Part shown: positions 1 through 6,267 of the stretch, piece by piece
Numbering within the stretch: position 1 is the first letter of the stretch
How the letters are laid out: every line of letters begins with the position of its first letter
NCBI GenBank assembly: GCA_002368575.1
Contig: DFEA01000111.1
Coordinates: forward strand, 1-8,367
DNA: 8,367 nucleotides
From: Lachnospiraceae bacterium UBA3814
GTDB taxonomy: Bacteria; Bacillota; Clostridia; Lachnospirales; Lachnospiraceae
Reading direction: 5' to 3'
Notes under the pieces: model-generated
Database searches by the model: none
What the model saw: only the letters and a program-made list of their open reading frames with translations
What the model was told of the DNA's origin: nothing
Translations under genes and position numbers: made by a program

Positions 1-21
1 ATCCAGCTGAGCTACGGACAC
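1..21 (-). tRNA. 5' end of a tRNA gene, cut by the window edge
   Basis: Read on the minus strand, positions 21 to 1 give a seven-base acceptor strand (GTGTCCG), then TA at tRNA positions 8-9, the D-stem strand GCTC, A14 and the D-loop bases AGCTGGAT. This is the standard start of a bacterial elongator tRNA. The anticodon and 3' half lie outside the window, so the amino acid cannot be read. The acceptor strand and D-arm remind me of clostridial tRNA-Arg, but that is a guess. A strong promoter lies about 26 bases upstream, so the gene is probably transcribed independently of the kinase operon on the same strand. Confidence 0.85.
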
Positions 22-46
22 ACATGCCATAAGTAGCAACTATTCC

Positions 47-74
47 ATTATACATCATAATCAGCATTTGTCAA
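47..74 (-). promoter_or_regulatory. Consensus sigma-A promoter of the tRNA gene
   Basis: On the minus strand a perfect -35 box TTGACA (74-69) is followed after 16 bases by a perfect -10 box TATAAT (52-47). Transcription should start near position 40, leaving a leader of about 19 bases before the predicted tRNA 5' end at 21. Both hexamers match the vegetative consensus exactly and the sequence upstream of the -35 box is A/T-rich (75-118), as expected for a highly expressed stable-RNA gene. Confidence 0.85.
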
Positions 75-429
75 AAAGATTTTTTGCAATTTATAATTTT
101 TTTAGTTCTATAAATATGCTTTTGGAAAACAGCTGTTATTGTGGAACAAATGCTGTGAGTATGCTAAAATTACAGCAAGATATCGGGTTAAGAAGGAGTC
201 TTTGGCCCGTATGATACAAAGATCGGGAGCAGGGTATTGGAAAAAACGGAAAAAATGAGAGCCGGCGGTCTGCGCGGAAAGATATTCATTTGCCGCTGTC
301 ATCGCTGCCCTGTCCGTGTCAGGAAGGATAGCCGGGCCGATAAGGGTCATGACGGAGCGTGTCGGCAGGATAAACGGGGACGTTTTTCCACCGATCCGGG
401 CAGCTTCACTCAAGGCGATAACTGATCGG
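75..429. other. Intergenic region without a convincing gene
   Basis: About 355 bases separate the end of the DegV kinase from the tRNA promoter. The part next to the kinase (about 260-429) is G+C-rich like the coding sequence, while 75-200 is very A/T-rich. An open frame on the minus strand (413-108) would begin at TTG with no Shine-Dalgarno and resembles nothing I recognise. Small structures seen are a 7-bp inverted repeat at 390-396/424-430 overlapping the kinase stop codon, and two runs of six T on the minus strand (255-250, 246-241) downstream of imperfect G+C-rich pairing. The latter could be a poor terminator for the kinase operon, but no clean intrinsic terminator is visible. The G+C-rich part may be decayed coding sequence or an untranslated 3' region. 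Confidence 0.5.
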
Positions 430-3400
430 TTACGGAGCCCGGAGCTTCAGCCGATCCAGGATCCCGTCAAAATCGAAGGCTTCCAGGCACTCCCTGAGCC
501 CTTCCGAAAGCCCTCTCTCCTCTTCTGAAAGGTCACGCTCTTCAAGCTCCCTGATGCTCTCCTCAAGACGGACATAATCCATGTCCCGGGCCGCCTCCGC
601 TATTTCCCCGTAAATATCCTCAGGGGGCTGCTCCTCTTTGACGACATGGCCGGCGGACAGTCTCCATTCATCCTCACCGGTATCCTCTTTGCTGTCCTTA
701 CCGCTGTCCCCGTTATTGTTCTTAAGGATATCCTTACTGATATCCCTGCCGGTATCCTCACCGCCCGCGCTTACGGGCTCATCCCCGAAGACCCCGGCAA
801 GGCTTTCCCTGAGGCCTTTGCAGAGCAGAAGCAGCTCCCCGTGATGCGCCCTGATATGGCCGGCATCGTTTTTGTGCCCGGCCTCCTCCATTTCCGCGGA
901 AAACAGGGCCAGCTCTCCTGCGCCTATCAGCTTCGACGAGCTTTTAAGGGCATGCACCTTAATGGTATAGTTTTTGATATCGTCCTCCGAAAGCAGGCTC
1001 TCAAGCTCCTCCGTTTTTTCATCAAGCGAATCATAAAACAGCTTGAGAACAGTCCTGTAGTCTTCCTCCGACCCGCAGTTTGCTATACCTGCATCACCCT
1101 CTATACCCTTAATGCCCTCATACCAGGGAAGCTCTTCAGCGGGGACGGAGGTTCTGTCAGCCTCCGCTTCAGGCTGTGTCGGCTTGTCCTCCGAAAAGCC
1201 CTCCTTCTGTATCCGTTCCGCTGTCTCCTTATATATCGGGACAGGATCGCTCCCTGCCTGCTCCTCATCATTCGGAAGGAGGTCACCCATCCGGCCCTTT
1301 GACTCCCCCCTTTTCAGGAAGAACAGTCCCAGGCTTCCCGGCCCGCAGTTTATCGAGGTTGAGGCTGAGGCCTCCTGAAATACCACATGACGGAAGCTTA
1401 TACATTGAAGGATCAGGCTGCGGATCTCCTTAAGCCTGCTCTCGCTCAGGCCGACATGGGTGATGAAGATAATATCAGGATCTATGAGCTCCGGTTTCCC
1501 GAGTACCTTTCTTATAAGGCTCTCCATACAGGACGAGGTAGCTCCTATTCCCACCGAGAAGGTCTTAAAACGGCTGTCCTTCATGGTAAAAAGAGGGTGA
1601 AGCATCATTGCCCTGCAAAGATAATGGACCGGCACGCTCAGCCTGCCATGCCGCGCAAGGATCTCGGTATCATCCAGGATAAAAAATGTGTTGACTCGTT
1701 CGGTCAAATCCTGTATCCCCTTAAGGATCTCGTCGAGCCTCCGGTTTTCTCTGACCAGCATAAGGGCACCGATCGCCACTAACGAGGTACCGCTCGACAT
1801 ATGCCCCGAGTCGATAACGATCACATTATCAAAGGAGTGCGAGGCCGACAGCGCTTTTTCATAGCCCATGGTGATATTCTTTGCCGGAGAGATATGAATG
1901 ACATACCGGGCCTTCGTAAGCTGCTCCGCAAAAAACAGCTCATACTCCTTTTCGGAAGGGGCCTCGGAACGGATATTGATGTCTCCCTGATCAAGATACC
2001 TGATCACACCGTCGGGATCAGCCTCATCATCATGAAACATCCCCTTTTCGGTATAAATCCTGTAGGGCATAACACCTATCCCGAGCTCTTTGATGATCTG
2101 TCCGGAAAGATCGCACATACTGTCGGTAGTTATCGCTATGCCCTCCCTGCGGACGTAATCGGCAGAGGTCCTGAAGCCCTCTCCAATAAGCTCGTTTGCT
2201 TCGTTAAGATGGACCTTGTCCGGGGGAAGATACCTTAAGACCGCCTCCTCAAGCTCCTTCCCCGACACCGGCTTGAGCAGGGCTTCACTGAAGCCTGAGT
2301 TCATGTAAAGCCTCAGGTTTTCACCGCCGGTATTTGCGGTAAGGATGATCACGGGTGTCGCCCTGTTAAAGCCTCCCTGCTGGTTTTTAAGCTTTTTCAG
2401 GCACTCTATTCCGTTCATTCCGGGCATCAGATGATCCATAAGGATGAGATCGTAATGCCTGTCAAGAGACTTGCTCAGTGCCTCCGCCCCACTGAGGGCG
2501 GTATCGATATCCAGTCCCGTTCCCGACAGGAGCCTTTTCTCTACCGTTATGTTAAGCTCGTTATCATCCACTATAAGGATCGAAGCATCCGCCGCAAAAA
2601 AGCCCGGCTGATAAACGATCCTGTCCCGGCTGCTCTGAAGGCCGTTCAGGTTCACCTCGCCTATATCCTGATCGTCTGACACCTCCTGGGGAAGCCTTAC
2701 CGTAAACACCGATCCCTGAGTATAGACGCTGTTTACCGAAACCTGCCCTCCCATGAGGCTTACCAGCTGCTTTACTATGGAAAGTCCCAGACCGGTCCCC
2801 TCTATGTAGCGGTTTTCCTCCTCACTGTCCCTTTTGAACGCATCAAACAGGTAGGGGATGGCGTCCTTTTTTATGCCCGTACCGGAATCGGTCACGGTAA
2901 AGGTGAGCCAGGCCCTGTTATTGTCTGTCCGGTCACATTCAAGGTTAAGGCTCACGTAGCCCTCCCGGGTGTATTTTACCGCGTTATTAAGAAGATTTAT
3001 CAGTATCTGCTTGATCCTCACCTCATCGCCGTAAAGCTTTGACGGGGTCCGGGGATCGACAGAGATATGAAAGGCCAGCCCCTTTTCGGCAGCTCTCGCC
3101 CATATCATATTTACTATATCCGATAAAAGCTCACCTGTATTGTAGGACACGGGGACGATATCCATCCTGCCCGATTCTATCCTGCTCATATCAAGGATAT
3201 CGTTGATAATGGACAGAAGCATCTTTCCCGCCCCCTGAATGCTCCTTGAATCAGCGATCATCTCCGGCGGAAGATCGGGATTCCTTAAGAACAGTTCATT
3301 TATCCCGAGTATCGTATTTATCGGAGTCCTTATCTCATGACTCATGTTGGAGAAGAACCGGTTCTGGGCGCGGTTTAATTCCTCCACCTTCCGCATTTCC

Positions 3401-3978
3401 TCCCTGGCACGTTTATTCTCCTCCGTGAAGAGGTTGTTCTGAAATTTTACCATGTAATAGATCACAAGCCCCACCAGATATACGGAAAGGCAGGAGTCGA
3501 GATAAAACATGGCATCCGAATGATGATATACAAGCTCAGGATAATAATAGCCCGCCCCGTATTCAATGGCTGTGATGATACCGAGTATGATCAGCATCAC
3601 GGTGCGCCAGGTGCCGTAAAGCACCAGTCCCGTATAAAGGTAGCTGAAGCATATCCAGATGATGCCGCCCCCTCTCACACCGCCTCCGAAGAAGAAGATC
3701 ACCGGCATCAAAATGAATACTATCGCAAGCACAACGGCACGGGTCCCGAAATCGATCTTATGATAATGTACGGAATAATAGGTGATCACCGGAACGAAAA
3801 CGATAGTCAGTATCAGAACGATGATCTCGGGAAGCCCCTCTCCGATGATCAGATCCCCGATCAGCGCAATAAAGGCCGCAAGCACGCCTATGATGGAAAA
3901 AAAAGTGAATACCCTCTCTCTGAAATCGACCGAAGGATCCGATATCAGACCGGCAATTTTTTTAATAAGCCTTATCAT
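430..3978 (-). CDS. Hybrid histidine kinase with embedded DegV domain and C-terminal HPt
   Basis: A 1182-residue membrane sensor kinase predicted to run an intramolecular His-Asp-His relay. Six TM segments (about 23-45, 50-69, 79-99, 104-121, 124-142, 159-177) with short loops lead through a charged helix to HisKA (SHEIRTP, His214) and a complete HATPase (N-box LINLLNNAVKYT near 327-337; DSGTG with Asp364; GTGLGL 394-399). The receiver (465-585) has Asp471/Asp472, phospho-acceptor Asp515, Thr547 and Lys569. Residues 613-891 are a full DegV domain: TTDS near its start, HISPAKNITMGY (696-707), DSGH (723-726), HGRLS (777-781) and CGPGSLG (878-884). Against FakB-type proteins Ser671 and Thr703 replace the usual Thr and Ser, and Asn877 replaces the His. 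An HPt domain (about 950-1062) has VHALKSSSK with His1009. A polar repeat-rich linker and a helical tail end the protein. ATG at 3978 is 8 bases from AGGAGG; an in-frame GTG at 3981 is only 5 bases away. Domain calls are secure; ligand and downstream partner are unknown. Confidence 0.93.
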   Translation of the reverse strand: MIRLIKKIAGLISDPSVDFRERVFTFFSIIGVLAAFIALIGDLIIGEGLPEIIVLILTIVFVPVITYYSVHYHKIDFGTRAVVLAIVFILMPVIFFFGGGVRGGGIIWICFSYLYTGLVLYGTWRTVMLIILGIITAIEYGAGYYYPELVYHHSDAMFYLDSCLSVYLVGLVIYYMVKFQNNLFTEENKRAREEMRKVEELNRAQNRFFSNMSHEIRTPINTILGINELFLRNPDLPPEMIADSRSIQGAGKMLLSIINDILDMSRIESGRMDIVPVSYNTGELLSDIVNMIWARAAEKGLAFHISVDPRTPSKLYGDEVRIKQILINLLNNAVKYTREGYVSLNLECDRTDNNRAWLTFTVTDSGTGIKKDAIPYLFDAFKRDSEEENRYIEGTGLGLSIVKQLVSLMGGQVSVNSVYTQGSVFTVRLPQEVSDDQDIGEVNLNGLQSSRDRIVYQPGFFAADASILIVDDNELNITVEKRLLSGTGLDIDTALSGAEALSKSLDRHYDLILMDHLMPGMNGIECLKKLKNQQGGFNRATPVIILTANTGGENLRLYMNSGFSEALLKPVSGKELEEAVLRYLPPDKVHLNEANELIGEGFRTSADYVRREGIAITTDSMCDLSGQIIKELGIGVMPYRIYTEKGMFHDDEADPDGVIRYLDQGDINIRSEAPSEKEYELFFAEQLTKARYVIHISPAKNITMGYEKALSASHSFDNVIVIDSGHMSSGTSLVAIGALMLVRENRRLDEILKGIQDLTERVNTFFILDDTEILARHGRLSVPVHYLCRAMMLHPLFTMKDSRFKTFSVGIGATSSCMESLIRKVLGKPELIDPDIIFITHVGLSESRLKEIRSLILQCISFRHVVFQEASASTSINCGPGSLGLFFLKRGESKGRMGDLLPNDEEQAGSDPVPIYKETAERIQKEGFSEDKPTQPEAEADRTSVPAEELPWYEGIKGIEGDAGIANCGSEEDYRTVLKLFYDSLDEKTEELESLLSEDDIKNYTIKVHALKSSSKLIGAGELALFSAEMEEAGHKNDAGHIRAHHGELLLLCKGLRESLAGVFGDEPVSAGGEDTGRDISKDILKNNNGDSGKDSKEDTGEDEWRLSAGHVVKEEQPPEDIYGEIAEAARDMDYVRLEESIRELEERDLSEEERGLSEGLRECLEAFDFDGILDRLKLRAP

Positions 3979-6056
3979 CACTTCTCCCTCCTGTATTTTA
4001 CGGAATCGGGAGGAAGCAGTCTCTTTAAGACGCCTTCAAATTCCCTGATCTCCACAGGCTTTGCAATAAATCCGTCAAAGCCCTCTGACATGAACATCTC
4101 CCTGGCCCCGCTCACAGCATTGGCCGTAAGCGCGATGATCAATGCTCTCCTGCCTGTTTTGTCCCCAATATCCCTGAGCCTTTTCATGGCATCTACTCCG
4201 TCCATCTCGGGCATCATATGATCCATGAAGATCACCTCGTAATCATTGTCACTGTATTTCCTTACAGCCTCCTGTCCGCTTTCGGCGGTGTCGGTTATCA
4301 TCCCATAGCCTCCGAAGAGTCCCGAGGCCACCACAAGATTCATCATCTCATCGTCAACGATCAGAGCCCGTACACCGGGGAAATACGGCCTTTCTATGTT
4401 TTCCTCAAGCCTGAAGGAGTCGTATTCCTCATCGGAATTTAACAGGCTCACCACTGGAAGGGCATAAAAGGGCTTAAGGATATGCAGTATCCTTCCCTCG
4501 TTATCCGGAGAAAAGCCGGCATCTGCGGTGACTGCCACAAAAATGTTTTGACTGATCCGGTCAAAATACTCCCTGTCCTCGTCATATTCCTCATAAGCGG
4601 TGAAGAGATGAGTTATCTCCTTCCTTTCCAGGAGCCTTTTCAGCTCGCTTAAGGCCGAGATGCATATAAGGGGCAGATGAAGCCCTGCGGCCAGGTTCTC
4701 GCTCATGGTCTGATAAAATTCCCTGACCTGCGGAACAGAATATTTTTCAGGCTTAAGATACAAAACGGTGCTTCTTTTTACACTCCTGTCCACACTGAGG
4801 CAAGGCGAGTCATCGATCACGGCCTGCGGTATGGATATACGCACCGACGTCCCCTTCCCGATCTCGCTCTCGATCCTTACAAAGCCGCCCATTTCATACA
4901 CGAAGCCGTACACGACAGACAGTCCCAGCCCTATGCCGCCTGTGCTCCTGTCTCTGCCGCCATTGCCCTGATAAAGCTTGTTTGCGGCCTTTTCGATCTC
5001 TTCACGGGTCATTCCCCGGCCCGTATCCGCTACCTCTATGTCAAGATTGACTCCGTAGTCCCTCGGCTTGGTCCTGAGCTTGAAGTATATCCCTCCCCGC
5101 TCGGTAAATTTAAAGGCGTTGGAAAGGAGATGATTGATTATCCTTTTGAGCCGCCTTGCATCGCCCGCCATTACCCGCGGTGCCGCGGCATCCAGATCCA
5201 CAATGAATTCCACAGACGGCTTTCTGACAGAACGGACCTCCTGAACAAGATCGTTCACGAGGGAGGTGATCATGTACTTTTCCTCCGATAATATGACCCT
5301 GCCGCTGTTTATCTCCGTATAATCCAGAATGTCCTCCACCTGCTCCGCAAGGCGGTTTCCCGCGCTCTGAACGGCTCTTACCCTGTCATCGGCATTATCC
5401 TTCAGAAGAAGCTCGCTCATGCCGGTCACCACATTTATCGGGGTACGGAACTCGTGGGATATGTTTGCCAGAAAATCCTCCATTCCCTGATTCACCCGTT
5501 CCTGCTCCTCGTTACGGCGCCTGTCGTAATCCTGAAGGAGCTTGCGCTTTATGACATAGCCTACGGAAAGACGGTAGGTTATGACCGTACCGAAGAAATA
5601 TATGATCAGAAACAGGACGGCATTGGAAAAATTTATGCCCTCTCCGTCTGTCCGTCTTGCAAACAGGAAATAAACCTGACACAGGAGGATGATAAGGTAT
5701 TCGATAAAAAGACAGTGAAGATAGCCCGTATTCTCAAGGATCGAAACTATGATCATGAATACGGACGAGATAAAGGAAACCTCGGCAAGAGAGCTCTCAT
5801 GGACTCCGTTAAGGAAAACAACAGCCAGAAGGTACAGGGCGTACAGCCTTTCCCTGTAAAGCACCGTCCACTTCTGGGCAAGATGCGCATACCATATAAG
5901 TGCGACTCCGGCAAGCATCAGCGGCGGTGTCCAGAACTCCCATTTCAGTATGATCCCTTCAAGAGAGAAAATGATCCCCGCAAAGGTCGTACAGATGACA
6001 ACGCTTAAATGGATGCCCGCAACTCTTTCCTTTTCCGCTCTGTAATATTCGTTCAT
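3978..6056 (-). CDS. Hybrid histidine kinase with pseudo-receiver and receiver
   Basis: A 692-residue membrane sensor kinase and first gene of the two-gene operon. Six TM segments (about 15-34, 43-59, 69-84, 92-107, 113-133, 143-163) with short loops are followed by a charged helix (about 170-195), HisKA (ISHEFRTP, His201) and HATPase (N-box HLLSNAFKFT 309-318; DTGRG with Asp344; GGIGLGL 373-379). Residues about 428-541 resemble a receiver fold that has lost its acidic pocket but keeps a Lys-Pro pair (528-529), a pseudo-receiver. The true C-terminal receiver has Asp568/Asp569, phospho-acceptor Asp612 in FMDHMMPEMDG, Thr644 and Lys666. There is no HPt domain, so the phosphoryl group on Asp612 must go to a separate HPt; the one in the next gene is the obvious candidate. 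The start was set at ATG 6056 because GGAG lies 8 bases upstream; an in-frame GTG at 6065 overlaps that GGAG and has no good site of its own. The signal is unknown; with almost no extracellular loops it may be membrane-borne. Confidence 0.93.
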   Translation of the reverse strand: MNEYYRAEKERVAGIHLSVVICTTFAGIIFSLEGIILKWEFWTPPLMLAGVALIWYAHLAQKWTVLYRERLYALYLLAVVFLNGVHESSLAEVSFISSVFMIIVSILENTGYLHCLFIEYLIILLCQVYFLFARRTDGEGINFSNAVLFLIIYFFGTVITYRLSVGYVIKRKLLQDYDRRRNEEQERVNQGMEDFLANISHEFRTPINVVTGMSELLLKDNADDRVRAVQSAGNRLAEQVEDILDYTEINSGRVILSEEKYMITSLVNDLVQEVRSVRKPSVEFIVDLDAAAPRVMAGDARRLKRIINHLLSNAFKFTERGGIYFKLRTKPRDYGVNLDIEVADTGRGMTREEIEKAANKLYQGNGGRDRSTGGIGLGLSVVYGFVYEMGGFVRIESEIGKGTSVRISIPQAVIDDSPCLSVDRSVKRSTVLYLKPEKYSVPQVREFYQTMSENLAAGLHLPLICISALSELKRLLERKEITHLFTAYEEYDEDREYFDRISQNIFVAVTADAGFSPDNEGRILHILKPFYALPVVSLLNSDEEYDSFRLEENIERPYFPGVRALIVDDEMMNLVVASGLFGGYGMITDTAESGQEAVRKYSDNDYEVIFMDHMMPEMDGVDAMKRLRDIGDKTGRRALIIALTANAVSGAREMFMSEGFDGFIAKPVEIREFEGVLKRLLPPDSVKYRREK
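3987..3992 (-). promoter_or_regulatory. Ribosome binding site of the DegV kinase, inside the upstream gene
   Basis: A perfect AGGAGG lies within the last codons (Arg-Arg-Glu-Lys) of the upstream kinase, 8 bases before ATG 3978 and 5 bases before GTG 3981. The upstream TGA (3980-3978) shares its last base with the ATG. This arrangement typically gives translational coupling and near-equal output of adjacent genes, which suggests the two kinases are partners. Confidence 0.85.
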
Positions 6057-6064
6057 AATGATCA

Positions 6065-6068
6065 CTCC
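6065..6068 (-). promoter_or_regulatory. Ribosome binding site that sets the upstream kinase start
   Basis: GGAG on the minus strand is followed by 8 bases and then ATG at 6056. The only longer alternative, GTG at 6065, begins with the final G of this GGAG, and no purine-rich site lies at a useful distance before it. ATG 6056 is therefore the favoured start. Confidence 0.7.
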
Positions 6069-6112
6069 GTCTATCCGGTGCCTGCACTGTTCTATACATC
6101 ATTTCCCTGTTA

Positions 6113-6121
6113 AGTATACCA
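6113..6121 (-). promoter_or_regulatory. Extended -10 promoter of the kinase operon
   Basis: The minus strand reads TGG followed by TATACT (6118-6113), a good extended -10 element. No clear -35 hexamer lies 16-18 bases upstream, which is tolerated for extended -10 promoters and leaves room for an activator. Transcription should start near 6106, giving a leader of about 50 bases before ATG 6056. Confidence 0.6.
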
Positions 6122-6171
6122 TAATATCCGTCTTCAACGGGATCATTATTTGTATATAAATTAAGGTATGA

Positions 6172-6199
6172 TTGATTTTTTTAATGAATCTGATAAAAT
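6172..6199 (+). promoter_or_regulatory. Promoter of the EAL gene
   Basis: TTGATT (6172-6177) and TAAAAT (6194-6199) are separated by 16 bases, and TGA directly before the second box makes it an extended -10 element. Transcription is expected near 6206, about 62 bases before the preferred ATG at 6268. This promoter is divergent from that of the kinase operon, so a regulator bound in the gap could affect both. Confidence 0.7.
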
Positions 6200-6207
6200 G
6201 AAGTCGT

Positions 6208-6228
6208 GGTAAAAAGGTGCTTTTTACC
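6208..6228. repeat. Perfect inverted repeat at the EAL transcription start
   Basis: Nine-base arms, GGTAAAAAG (6208-6216) and its exact reverse complement (6220-6228), flank a three-base GTG spacer. The element begins 9 bases after the predicted -10 box, at or just past the expected transcription start. As DNA it would suit a dimeric repressor acting as a roadblock; as RNA it would form a 9-bp hairpin at the 5' end of the message, which could protect it from decay. It is not followed by a T-tract, so it does not look like a terminator. The perfect symmetry is seen; the function is inferred. Confidence 0.65.
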
Positions 6229-6254
6229 CTGACATCATCATAAAATCATTCAAT

Positions 6255-6258
6255 GGAG
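6255..6258 (+). promoter_or_regulatory. Ribosome binding site that sets the EAL gene start
   Basis: GGAG is followed by 9 bases and ATG 6268. An in-frame ATG at 6253 overlaps this GGAG, and the bases before it (CATCATAAAATCATTCA) contain no Shine-Dalgarno. The protein therefore most likely begins MNQILFFDY. Confidence 0.75.
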
Positions 6259-6267
6259 CACGGTTAT

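Noticed and set aside
232..297. Intrinsic terminator of the kinase operon on the minus strand
   Set aside because: T-runs exist at 255-250 and 246-241, but the only stem before them is imperfect with a long loop and is separated from the first T-run by four bases, so it is too weak to list.
108..413. Open frame of 101 codons on the minus strand after the DegV kinase
   Set aside because: It starts with TTG and has no Shine-Dalgarno; its internal ATG has none either. The second half runs into A/T-rich sequence and the protein resembles no family I know.
390..430. 7-bp inverted repeat ACCGATC/GATCGGT overlapping the kinase stop codon
   Set aside because: The loop is 27 bases, and on the minus strand the second arm is followed by GGAAAAACG rather than a T-tract, so it is not a terminator and may be chance.
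646..1302. Open frame of 218 codons on the plus strand
   Set aside because: It lies wholly opposite the DegV and HPt part of the kinase, where the minus-strand frame has clear domains. The protein has no recognisable motif.
3520..4221. Open frame of 233 codons on the plus strand
   Set aside because: It is antisense to the TM region of one kinase and the receiver of the other, both with clear motifs.
4677..6008. Open frames on the plus strand at 4677-5291 and 5454-6008
   Set aside because: Both are antisense to the upstream kinase, over its HATPase domain and its TM region respectively. They contain no recognisable domain and no start signals.
6066..6252. Cyclic-di-GMP riboswitch upstream of the EAL gene or kinase operon
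   Set aside because: The predicted leaders are only about 50-60 bases and lack the conserved GEMM core strings. The single hairpin seen does not match the fold.
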